Program-made: the position numbers and the translations under genes
Part shown: positions 6,437-13,533 of the stretch, in pieces
How positions within the stretch are numbered: the first letter of the stretch is position 1
How the letters are laid out: each line of letters begins with the position of its first letter
Assembly (NCBI GenBank): GCA_937901285.1
Contig: CALCHI010000366.1
Location: 1-13,533 of the forward strand
Reading direction: 5' to 3'
Length of the DNA: 13,533 nucleotides
From: UBA8437 sp003445035
GTDB lineage: Bacteria; Planctomycetota; Planctomycetia; Planctomycetales; Planctomycetaceae
The notes under the pieces: generated by a model
The model's database searches: none
What the model saw: only the letters and a program-made list of their open reading frames with translations
What the model was told of the DNA's origin: nothing

Positions 6437-7219
6437 TCAACCCGCGGCACCCGCCGAGGCCAGGTCATCGAAGTGGCTTCCGCACTCGCGGAGGTGATCC
6501 ATGATGGCACCGAAGTCACCGCCGTGGGCCAGCAACCGCGCACCCTGGTCGAACAACGGTCCCATCAACTCGGTCGCCGCCGGTCGGCCCCACGCCTTGC
6601 CATTGGCTGCCGCGGCCGCCGCCACACGCTCGGTGGCACTCTCGACGGTCATGTCGGTCGATTCGTCCAGTGCCAATCGCATCCCCAGGTCACCGGGCCC
6701 GATGAACAATCCGTCCACACCCTCCAGCGCAGCGATCGCCTCGACGTTCTCCACCGCCTCCCGTGTCTCGATCTGAACCACCAGCACCGTCTGGTCATTC
6801 GCCTCCTGGACATATTCGAGATGCTCGGGAAGTGAGAAGTTGCAATCCAGCCCGGCGGCGTCGATGCCGCGATTGCCGATCGGCGGGAACTTGACCGACT
6901 GCACCAGTTCCCGGGCCTTCTCGACGGTCGAAACATGAGGGACCATCAAACCCGTGGCACCGTCCTCCAGGAAACGGTACAGCCGGGTCTTCTCGGTGGT
7001 GGGAACCCGCAACAGGCAGTCGATATCGTAGAGATGGAACAGGGGCAGAATCGCCTGGATCTCACGATCGGTCCAACAGCGATGCTCGAAGTCCAGCCAG
7101 ATGCAATCGAACCCGAATTCGGCCGCATGACGGACGAAGGCGGGGACGAAATGCCCCAGGCAACAGATCCTCACGGCCTCGTTGTTGGCCAAACGGGCCC
7201 GTGTGCGGCTGCGTCTCAT
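6437..7219 (-). CDS. HpcH/HpaI-family class II (metal-dependent) aldolase
   Basis: This 260-residue protein belongs to the family that reversibly cleaves 2-oxo-4-hydroxy acids to pyruvate plus an aldehyde, as in 4-hydroxy-2-oxoheptanedioate or 2-dehydro-3-deoxyglucarate aldolases. The length matches the family. Visible motifs are WLDFEH with catalytic His46, LLRVP with Arg71, GATGLMVPHV (87-96), PPIGNRG (112-118), QIET with Gln149 and metal-ligand Glu151, and FIGPGDLG with metal-ligand Asp177. These positions and spacings match the His, Arg, Gln, Glu and Asp set of HpaI. The substrate cannot be read from the sequence. The ATG at 7219 is supported by a good Shine-Dalgarno. The gene lies 65 bp upstream of the lipoprotein gene on the same strand, with a possible hairpin between them, so co-transcription is uncertain. 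The vWA gene runs divergently. Confidence 0.93.
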   Translation of the reverse strand: MRRSRTRARLANNEAVRICCLGHFVPAFVRHAAEFGFDCIWLDFEHRCWTDREIQAILPLFHLYDIDCLLRVPTTEKTRLYRFLEDGATGLMVPHVSTVEKARELVQSVKFPPIGNRGIDAAGLDCNFSLPEHLEYVQEANDQTVLVVQIETREAVENVEAIAALEGVDGLFIGPGDLGMRLALDESTDMTVESATERVAAAAAANGKAWGRPAATELMGPLFDQGARLLAHGGDFGAIMDHLRECGSHFDDLASAGAAG

Positions 7220-7224
7220 GTTCG

Positions 7225-7229
7225 TCCTC
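7225..7229 (-). promoter_or_regulatory. Shine-Dalgarno (GAGGA) of the aldolase
   Basis: On the minus strand GAGGA lies five bases before the ATG whose first base is 7219. It supports this start over internal alternatives. Confidence 0.7.
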
Positions 7230-7426
7230 GAGGAATCGAATCGGGCTGGTCGTTGATCGATCGACAGACGCTACCGGCTGGCCGGACCACATGCAAACCT
7301 GTGACGATCAGGCCCGAGCGTACGGCGGAGGGAGAACACGTTGCACGAGTCCGGTTTTTGTGTCATCGTGGAGTTGGGCGGGCCGGACGGGATTCGACTG
7401 AGCCTGTCAGACAGGGGATCAGTGAG

Positions 7427-9373
7427 ATGAGTTTCAAGCGTGGACGCTCGTCGTCGTTTCTGTTCTCCGTCACCGTGCACTTGGTGGTGATGGGGATCCT
7501 GGCGATCCTGACGCGCCCGCTGTTGCTCGGAGAGACACCGGCGATCCTCGAAACGATCATGGAGAACGAGGAACGTGATCGGGAGGAGTTCGAGAAGGAA
7601 CTCGACGACTCGGAGAAGATCGCCGAGACAATGAACTTCACAGCCGGCAGCGTGCAATCAACGCAGGTCGGTGGTTCCAATGCCCCGTTGGCCCAGCAGA
7701 CCAAGGTCGAACTCGACCAGGTTGTCAAAGAGCCCGACGTCGAGATCAAGCTGGCCGACACCAGCCTTCCCGGGCTGGACCAGTTGGGTGAGGATCTCGG
7801 TGAGGCCGAGGTCACCGGCGAAGTGGGAGCGCTGGTCGCCGGATACGGGGCAGCCCTGGACCGGTTGACCCAGGAACTGCTGCGACTGATGCGGACCGAA
7901 AAGGTTCTCGCGATCTGGATGTTCGACGAATCGGCGAGCATGAAGGACGACCAGGAGGACCTGAAGGGTCGATTGCACAGGGTCTACGAGGAGTTGAAGC
8001 TGGTCCAGGAAGACGCCGAAAAACTCAACAAGCGTCGTCGCGTGTCTTCCAAGGACAGCGACATCCTGCTGTCGGCAGTGACCAGTTTTGGAGCCGGATT
8101 CCACGTCCACACGCCCAAGCCGACGTCCGACCCTCGCCAGATCATGCAGGCGATCGACCGTATCCCGATCGATCGGACCGGCAAGGAAAACATGTGCACT
8201 GCGATCCAGGCCGCGATGAAGAAATACGGCAAGATGGCCAGGGGCCGCAAGGTGGCAGTGATTGTCGTCAGCGATGAGTCGGGGGACGATGGCGACCCGT
8301 TTCTGCCGCCGGCCGCCGACCAACTGGAAAATGCGCTGGCGGTGCTCAAGACGCACAGGAGTCCAATCTACATCCTGGGACGGGAATCGGTCTTCGGAAA
8401 TTTCTACGCCTATGTCCGATGGAAGCACCCGCAGACCGGCTACGTTCACCGTCTGCCGATTCGTCGTGGTCCCGAGGCTCCCTCGGCCGAGCAGTTGCTC
8501 TACGACGGGTTCCGGCGACGGTTCGATTCTCACATGAGCGGATTTGGTCCCTACGAGCAAGTCCGCCTGGCCCGTGACTCCGGTGGCATCTTCTTCCAGT
8601 TGCCGCACGAGGAAGAGAACCTCAACGACTTCAAGAAGAAGCAGTTCGCGGCACTGACAATGCGAGAGTACCTGCCAAATCTCGAGGCGAGACGTGCCTA
8701 CATCGACAGTGTCTCCACGAGCAAGTTCCGCGTGGCGATCCGTGAGTCGATCGCATTGCTGAACCCGTTCAGCCCCCAGAACAAGGGACTCGAAGTGCCC
8801 GAGATCGAGCACTTTGCCGTCAACCCGATCCAGTCAACCAGCAGCGTGCTCAAACGCCTGCAGCAGATCTCGCGGGTCCTGCAGTTGATGGCACTGGCCC
8901 ATGAGAAACTCGAGACGGTCCGGCCACTCCGCGATGCCGAACCGTCGCTGCGGTGGCGAGCCAACTACGATCTGATGGCCGCCCAGATGATGGCCTACCG
9001 GGTCCGACTGTTCGAATACGGCATCGCGCTGGGTCAGTTCGGCAAGAACATGCCCAGGCTGATTCCTCGCAAGAACCCGCCGCACAACCGCTGGGAAATC
9101 CGCCACGGCTCCAATAAGCTCCTGATGCCCGACGTGCAGCAGGAAAAGGCGCTGGGGGTCACCGCCGACCAGTTGAGGAGTTACCACCGCGAAGCTCTGC
9201 AACAGTTGGCCTCGGTGAAAGAGACGCACGAGGGCACACCGTGGGCGATGCGGGCCGAATGGGAGGAAGGGCGGCGGTTCGGAGCGACGTTCCGCAGCTG
9301 GTACCAGCCCCCCCCCAAGCCTCGTCCGGCCAGCAAGCCCTCGCCCAAGCCCATCCCGCCACCGAAGCTCTAG
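7427..9373 (+). CDS. Membrane-anchored vWA-domain protein
   Basis: This 648-residue protein has a basic N-terminus (MSFKRGRSSS) and one membrane segment (about 11-34), then a very acidic, probably coiled-coil stretch (about 45-68) and a linker. A von Willebrand A domain spans about 158-320. Its MIDAS-like motif is DESAS (Asp167, Ser169, Ser171), with IDRTGKENMCTAI (248-260) and VVSDESGDD (280-288) at the positions of the other metal-binding loops, so metal binding is plausible. The C-terminal half (about 345-625) is mixed and mostly helical, and I do not recognise it. The tail is Pro/Lys-rich (PPPKPRPASKPSPKPIPPPKL). The frame is open back to 6935, but that part is antisense to the aldolase. 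The ATG at 7427 directly precedes the membrane anchor and follows a GGGG-containing weak ribosome site. Partner and process are unknown. It ends 10 bp from larA, convergently. Confidence 0.92.
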   Translation: MSFKRGRSSSFLFSVTVHLVVMGILAILTRPLLLGETPAILETIMENEERDREEFEKELDDSEKIAETMNFTAGSVQSTQVGGSNAPLAQQTKVELDQVVKEPDVEIKLADTSLPGLDQLGEDLGEAEVTGEVGALVAGYGAALDRLTQELLRLMRTEKVLAIWMFDESASMKDDQEDLKGRLHRVYEELKLVQEDAEKLNKRRRVSSKDSDILLSAVTSFGAGFHVHTPKPTSDPRQIMQAIDRIPIDRTGKENMCTAIQAAMKKYGKMARGRKVAVIVVSDESGDDGDPFLPPAADQLENALAVLKTHRSPIYILGRESVFGNFYAYVRWKHPQTGYVHRLPIRRGPEAPSAEQLLYDGFRRRFDSHMSGFGPYEQVRLARDSGGIFFQLPHEEENLNDFKKKQFAALTMREYLPNLEARRAYIDSVSTSKFRVAIRESIALLNPFSPQNKGLEVPEIEHFAVNPIQSTSSVLKRLQQISRVLQLMALAHEKLETVRPLRDAEPSLRWRANYDLMAAQMMAYRVRLFEYGIALGQFGKNMPRLIPRKNPPHNRWEIRHGSNKLLMPDVQQEKALGVTADQLRSYHREALQQLASVKETHEGTPWAMRAEWEEGRRFGATFRSWYQPPPKPRPASKPSPKPIPPPKL

Positions 9374-9383
9374 CTCCCCGGGC

Positions 9384-10655
9384 TCAGGCCACCACCGGAA
9401 GCACGTAGGGCCCCTTGGGGATGACCGCGATCTGCGCGTCGGGACCGTAGTCCTCCAGTGCCCCGGCCACCGCGTCCTCGACCGACGCGGCCGCCTCGAC
9501 GAACAGTTCGCCCAGCCGCTCGGACGTCAGGCCATCGCTGACAAACGTGACCTTGGCCTTCCGAAGCACCTTGGCCAACTCCTCGAGCTGCCACTGATCC
9601 ATCACGAAATAGTCCTTGCCAAGGATCCGTTCCATGAACACGTCCAGGCTCGGGTTCTCCGCAAACAGGCTCTCGAACTCCGGGCTGCCGACTCCCTCGG
9701 AGAGGCTGGCGGCGATGATGATGCGGCCACCCTCCTTGACGATCGGCAGTGCCCCGGTCAGCCCCTTGACGGCCTGGTAGAACGTGGTGTCCAGCGGATA
9801 ACCGGCCGAACTGGTCACGACCACGTCACAGGCCTCGGCTACCTCGGCGGTCACCACCCCGCGGATCAGCTCGACCCCTTCATGGAACGCCTCGATCATG
9901 TCGCCGGCCACCACACCGGTGACTTGTCGCTGTTCATCCAGCGTCACATTGACGATGAAGTCGCAACCGGCCATCTGTCCGATCGCGGTGTTCTCCTCGT
10001 GCACCGGATTCCCGTCCAGGATTCCACAATCGGCCTTCGGGTGTTCAATGAAGTCCGGCCCGTGCCAGACCTTGACCGTCTCCAGGGCGGCCAATCCCGG
10101 ACAGATCAGTTTGCGGCCGCCGGAGAATCCGGCCATCAGATGTGGCTCGATCAAACCGGTGGTGATCTTCAGGTCCGCCTCGACATACCGGCTGTCGATC
10201 CAGACCGGCACGCCACGAGGCGACTCGCCCAGGAAGGTGTGCTCGTCGCGGATCGTCCCATGGTGGTTCTCCACACGGTAGTTGGCCGCAATCTCCGCCC
10301 CCACCAACTCGACCAGTTCGTCCCCCTCGTTGGGCCGATGCATCCCGGTGGCGATCAGGATCAGGATCTGGTCCCGTGGGATACCCGCCTGCTCCAGTGT
10401 CGGCAGCAGGCATTCGAGAATCACCTGGTTGGGAACCGGACGGGTGATGTCACAGATGGCGATGCAAGCCGAACTCCGACCTCGGGCCAGTTCAGCGAGT
10501 GGCTTCCCGCCGGTCGGGCTGGAGACCTTTTCGGCGACCGCAGCAACAGGGTCCGACAACGGAGCCAGCGGCTGGATGGACAACGGCCCGACAATGTTCT
10601 CGTCGGGCAACTCGACGTCGAGTCCGGTCTTGCCGTAGTCGAGAGTGACTCTCAT
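9384..10655 (-). CDS. larA: LarA-like nickel-pincer-dependent racemase (DUF2088)
   Basis: This 423-residue protein is close to the usual length of LarA, the lactate racemase that carries a nickel pincer nucleotide cofactor on a lysine. Motifs are CDITRPVPN (68-76), ATGMHRPNEGDE (102-113, His106), NHHG (130-133), EPHLMAGFSGGRKLICPG (170-187, His172 and Lys182) and KVWHGP (195-200, His198). His106, His172, Lys182 and His198 keep exactly the spacing of His108, His174, Lys184 and His200 of Lactobacillus plantarum LarA, all shifted by two, so the cofactor site looks intact. Lactate itself may not be the substrate, since the family includes racemases and epimerases for other 2-hydroxy acids. The cofactor genes larB, larC and larE are not in this window. 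It is the last gene of the minus-strand block, 64 bp after yjbQ. No strong Shine-Dalgarno is seen. Confidence 0.9.
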   Translation of the reverse strand: MRVTLDYGKTGLDVELPDENIVGPLSIQPLAPLSDPVAAVAEKVSSPTGGKPLAELARGRSSACIAICDITRPVPNQVILECLLPTLEQAGIPRDQILILIATGMHRPNEGDELVELVGAEIAANYRVENHHGTIRDEHTFLGESPRGVPVWIDSRYVEADLKITTGLIEPHLMAGFSGGRKLICPGLAALETVKVWHGPDFIEHPKADCGILDGNPVHEENTAIGQMAGCDFIVNVTLDEQRQVTGVVAGDMIEAFHEGVELIRGVVTAEVAEACDVVVTSSAGYPLDTTFYQAVKGLTGALPIVKEGGRIIIAASLSEGVGSPEFESLFAENPSLDVFMERILGKDYFVMDQWQLEELAKVLRKAKVTFVSDGLTSERLGELFVEAAASVEDAVAGALEDYGPDAQIAVIPKGPYVLPVVA

Positions 10656-10719
10656 GGTGAGAAAGCTCGCCGAAGGTGGGGTTCCCTGATCGGCCTACGA
10701 TAGCGGATTCCGGTGCTGA

Positions 10720-11139
10720 TCACTCCCCATGCAACGTCAGCACCAGGCGACGACCTCCGGCGTGATTCCGGTGTTCGACCAGGTAGATCCCCTGCCAGGT
10801 CCCCAGCGCCAGTCGCCCACCGGCCACCGGGATTGTCAGTGAACATCCCAGCAGCGAGTTCTTCACGTGGGCCGGCATGTCGTCGGGCCCCTCGAGCGTG
10901 TGGTGGTACGGGAAGTCCTCGGGAGCGATCGCATTGATCGACGCTTCCAGGTCTCTCGGCACGTCGGGATCGGCATTCTCGTTGATCGACAGCGACGCGG
11001 AGGTGTGCTGGATGAACACGTGCAACACCCCGCAATCGGTCTGGGCCAACTCGGGCAATGCCGAAACCACCTCGTTGGTCACCAGGTGCCAGCCTCGCGA
11101 CAGCGACGGCAACTGCAAGTGGCCCTGTGTCCAGCTCAT
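10720..11139 (-). CDS. yjbQ: YjbQ/UPF0047 family protein
   Basis: This 139-residue protein has the size and full motif set of the YjbQ (UPF0047) family: FIQHTSASLSINENADPDV (42-60), DFPYHHTLEGPDDMPAHVKNS (75-95) and LGTWQGIYLVEHRNHAGGR (112-130). The His, Asp and Glu residues in these motifs surround a presumed metal or phosphate site. Weak thiamine-phosphate synthase activity has been reported for the family, but its physiological role is unsettled. The frame is open to 11241. I choose the ATG at 11139 because it gives the family N-terminus and overlaps the aroC stop by four bases (11136-11139), which implies translational coupling with aroC. Confidence 0.94.
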   Translation of the reverse strand: MSWTQGHLQLPSLSRGWHLVTNEVVSALPELAQTDCGVLHVFIQHTSASLSINENADPDVPRDLEASINAIAPEDFPYHHTLEGPDDMPAHVKNSLLGCSLTIPVAGGRLALGTWQGIYLVEHRNHAGGRRLVLTLHGE

Positions 11140-12257
11140 CGGCCAATGGCCCCCGTCTGACCGCGCCATCTCAGGTAGTGATCGGCCAACACGATGGCCA
11201 CCATCGCCTCGGCCATCGGCACGAACCGGGGCAACACGCACGGATCGTGGCGACCACGGGTCTGGATGGTGGTCTGCTGGCCGTCGGAGGTGACCGTCGG
11301 CTGTTCCTTCGGCAGACTGCTGGTCGGCTTGACCGCCGCCCGCAACACGAGCGGCCGACCGGTGGTGATGCCGCCGAGCATTCCGCCGTGACGATTGCTG
11401 GCGGTGGTAATTTCTCCCGTTTCCGGGTCAGTGGTGAACAGGTCGTTGTGCTCGCTGCCCCGCATCGAGGCACACCCGAACCCGATTCCGTATTCGACGC
11501 CCAACACGGCCGGCAGGCTCAGCAATGCCTTGCCGAGGTCCGCTTTGATCTTGTCAAAGACCGGTTCACCCAACCCGGCCGGAATCCCGGTCGCCACCAC
11601 TTCGGCCACTCCCCCCACCGAATCGCCCTCCTTGCGGACCGCCTCGATCAATGACACCATTCGCGAGGCGGCCTCGTGATCCGGACAACGCACCAGATTC
11701 GGCTCACCGTCGGCCAGGGTTTCAACCGTCGCCGGATCGACCGCCGCCGGATCGGCAATCTCTGCGTGGACGTCTCCCACCTGTACGACGTAGCCACACA
11801 CCGCTCCGCCGAACGACTCGGCCAACAACGTCTTGGCCACCACCCCGGCGGCCACCCGCACCGAAGTCTCCCGCGCGCTCGACCGGCCACCCCCCCGGTA
11901 ATCGCGGAAACCGTACTTGGCATCGAAGCTGTAGTCGGCGTGACCGGGACGGTACTTGTCCTTGATGTCACTGTAATCGCCGCTGCGCTGGTCGGCATTG
12001 CGGATCAGGATCGCCAGGCTGGTGCCGGTGGTGCGCCCTTCGAAGACGCCCGAGAGGATCTCGGGATCATCGGGTTCTTTTCTCTGCGAGACGATGTGAC
12101 TCTGCCCCGGACGCCGCCGTGCCAGGTCGGCGCGCAGATCCTCCACCTCAAGCGGCAGCCCCGGCGGAACACCGTCGATGATCACGACGTTGCCCGGCCC
12201 GTGGCTCTCGCCAGCGGTCGTCACGCGGAATGCCTGTCCGAACGAATTCCCGGCCAT
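11136..12257 (-). CDS. aroC: Chorismate synthase
   Basis: The 373-residue enzyme makes chorismate from 5-enolpyruvylshikimate 3-phosphate, the last step of the shikimate pathway, using reduced FMN in the cytoplasm. Family signatures are complete: GNSFGQAFRVTTAGESHGPG (residues 3-22, His19), RRRPGQSHIVSQRKEPD (47-63), RPGHADYSFDAKYG (103-116, His107), RGGGRSSARET (121-131), SNRHGGMLGGITTG and GRHDPCVLPR near the C-terminus. The open frame starts with a GTG at 12281, but the ATG at 12257 gives the usual N-terminus just before GNSFGQ. No clear Shine-Dalgarno supports either start. It follows the edge gene by 48 bp and overlaps yjbQ by four bases, so it is probably part of a four-gene unit. Confidence 0.97.
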   Translation of the reverse strand: MAGNSFGQAFRVTTAGESHGPGNVVIIDGVPPGLPLEVEDLRADLARRRPGQSHIVSQRKEPDDPEILSGVFEGRTTGTSLAILIRNADQRSGDYSDIKDKYRPGHADYSFDAKYGFRDYRGGGRSSARETSVRVAAGVVAKTLLAESFGGAVCGYVVQVGDVHAEIADPAAVDPATVETLADGEPNLVRCPDHEAASRMVSLIEAVRKEGDSVGGVAEVVATGIPAGLGEPVFDKIKADLGKALLSLPAVLGVEYGIGFGCASMRGSEHNDLFTTDPETGEITTASNRHGGMLGGITTGRPLVLRAAVKPTSSLPKEQPTVTSDGQQTTIQTRGRHDPCVLPRFVPMAEAMVAIVLADHYLRWRGQTGAIGR

Positions 12258-12305
12258 GTAGCGATTGTAGTCAACGACCACGGGAACCGGGCAGGGGCCG
12301 GCGAC

Positions 12306-13533
12306 CTAGGTCGCGGCACGTCCCGATCCGGACAGCGGAAGCTCCAACAACCGGTACAACCGGTTCAGCCGCTTCACCTCGTTGGCCTGTTTCTTGGGAT
12401 CCAGTCCACGACGAAAGACCTCCAGCGGCGTCCAGCTCTTTTTCGTCGCACAACTCCTCAACACCGCCACCAACGGATCGGCGTCCCCGTCGATCAGGTC
12501 GACCAGCTTCAACAACACGCCAAGACGGTCGGCCGGTTTCAGCTTGGCCAACAGCACCACAGATTGTTCACGAGTCTCCAGGCTCCGGCAGCCCATCTCG
12601 TATCCGAGTGGAAAGGCCTCACTCGCCGCGAAATTCCACACCACGGTTCCCGCGCCCGTGATCATCCCGTTGGTCTCCACCACCCGGCCGGGCAGGCTCA
12701 TCGATGCGTCAAACTGCCGGCTGGTACCGAAGAGAGTCATTCCAAACAGCGGACGGTAGACCCCCCAGATCCGGGTGGCCAACTGGCTGGTCCGGGCATC
12801 GAAGGCCTTTTCGGATCCGAATCGTTTCTTGACCACTGCCTGCCACGCCGGTGGGGCACTCTCCTGGTTCACGAAGGCCACGATCTCCGCAATCGCTTCG
12901 TCACCGATCGGTTTGCCCGACGAGTCGCGGACGTGGTTCTTCAGCAACTGGCGGACGAACGGGATGAAGAACTTCTCGGCCGCATCCTTGGGCCACTCCT
13001 TCAACAACCGGCCATCAGTACCGGTGATCTTCAGGCCGTACCGGGCCAGGATGATGATGATCCTGGACTGCAATTGCCTGTCATCGTGGCCGCGACGTTG
13101 AATCGCGACCTGCAAGTCGTAGTCCAGCAGGTCGGCGGCGAATGCCGCCAGGTTGGTGCGGGACCACGTCTCCAGGGACGAAAAGTCGTAGGTCTTTCCG
13201 AACTGGTACTTGAGTGTTGCGGCGGCCATGTCGATACCGAGCTTGACCAGTTCGTCACGCGCACGGCGTCGATCGTCCAGTTCGACAACATCGGCCAGGG
13301 TCTCACTCCACGTGTGCTCGACAACCAGGCCCAGGTCGCGGCGGTGGTAACGGCGATGCAGTGTTCCCCGCCGGTCGAGGCCGGCAGCCGGCAACACGAA
13401 GTGATCGGGGATGTCAGCAGCCCGAGCAAACCGACCCCAGGCCGAAAAATGTGCCTTGTCCTTGTTGCTGGCGTCCACGGCCAGCGGCTTCAACTCACGA
13501 ATCGCCGTCTGCCCCGTCGGCTTGTCGACAATT
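12306..13533 (-). CDS. Unrecognised protein, 5' end outside the window
   Basis: The frame is open from the right edge to a TAG at 12306-12308, giving at least 408 residues. Reading on through a possible TTG at 13493 gives IVDKPTGQTAIRELKPL at the edge, so the true start is almost certainly outside the window. I do not recognise the family. The visible part has no clear membrane segment. It has mixed helical character in its first half and a distinctive stretch near 12595-12700 (SLPGRVVETNGMITGAGTVV, then WNFAASEAFPLGYEM). This stretch resembles the end of some envelope or lipoprotein-type domains, but the likeness is weak. The C-terminus is a basic, Leu-rich segment. It is upstream of aroC on the same strand. 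Confidence 0.82.
   Translation of the reverse strand, partial: IVDKPTGQTAIRELKPLAVDASNKDKAHFSAWGRFARAADIPDHFVLPAAGLDRRGTLHRRYHRRDLGLVVEHTWSETLADVVELDDRRRARDELVKLGIDMAAATLKYQFGKTYDFSSLETWSRTNLAAFAADLLDYDLQVAIQRRGHDDRQLQSRIIIILARYGLKITGTDGRLLKEWPKDAAEKFFIPFVRQLLKNHVRDSSGKPIGDEAIAEIVAFVNQESAPPAWQAVVKKRFGSEKAFDARTSQLATRIWGVYRPLFGMTLFGTSRQFDASMSLPGRVVETNGMITGAGTVVWNFAASEAFPLGYEMGCRSLETREQSVVLLAKLKPADRLGVLLKLVDLIDGDADPLVAVLRSCATKKSWTPLEVFRRGLDPKKQANEVKRLNRLYRLLELPLSGSGRAAT

Noticed and set aside
7341..7369. TTGCAC with 17-bp spacing to CATCGT as a promoter for the vWA gene
   Set aside because: The -10 match is poor, with only three of six bases, so I do not annotate it.
6935..7426. N-terminal extension of the vWA frame
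   Set aside because: It is antisense to the confident aldolase gene and to the divergent spacer. The membrane anchor and ribosome site point to 7427.
7658..8812. 384-codon minus-strand frame opposite the vWA gene
   Set aside because: It is a high-GC shadow frame; the plus-strand vWA motifs are clear.
9882..10703. 273-codon plus-strand frame opposite larA
   Set aside because: It is a shadow of larA, whose cofactor-binding residues are intact on the minus strand.

Overview
The window looks like chromosomal DNA of a GC-rich planctomycete. The evidence is a Ser/Thr kinase with the short helical N-terminal module common in that phylum, an FG-GAP/ASPIC-UnbV (CRTAC1-like) lipoprotein paired with a TPR protein, a secreted Lys/Cys/Pro/Ala repeat protein, and a membrane-anchored vWA protein. 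This assignment comes from gene families and base composition only; no phylogenetic marker was run. I see no mobile element, CRISPR array, phage gene or toxin-antitoxin pair.

Layout from left to right. A tRNA-Ser(CGA) sits at the left edge on the minus strand, followed by a minus-strand hypothetical protein with about seven membrane segments (143-1081). After a 289-bp non-coding stretch comes a plus-strand small secreted protein made largely of nine perfect KCAKPAAP octapeptides (1371-1811), closed by a strong hairpin terminator. A soluble Hanks-type Ser/Thr kinase follows on the plus strand (1950-3182). It converges on a minus-strand block read from right to left: an HpcH/HpaI aldolase (6437-7219), an FG-GAP/ASPIC-UnbV lipoprotein (4572-6371) and a TPR membrane protein (3208-4575). 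The last two overlap by four bases (ATGA) and are very probably translationally coupled. The aldolase shares a 207-bp divergent spacer with a plus-strand vWA protein (7427-9373). The vWA gene ends 10 bp from a second minus-strand block. That block, read from the right edge, is an unrecognised protein cut by the window end (12306-13533), aroC chorismate synthase (11136-12257), a YjbQ-family protein (10720-11139, again an ATGA overlap) and a LarA-like protein (9384-10655).

The housekeeping part (tRNA, aroC, yjbQ) is confident. The less ordinary parts are the octapeptide protein, whose nine copies differ only at silent positions and which could be a cross-linked wall or envelope protein; the coupled lipoprotein/TPR pair; the vWA protein with a long uncharacterised C-terminal half; and the unrecognised edge gene. 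I found no clear multi-gene system beyond these, and the grouping of the genes is inferred from strand and spacing only.
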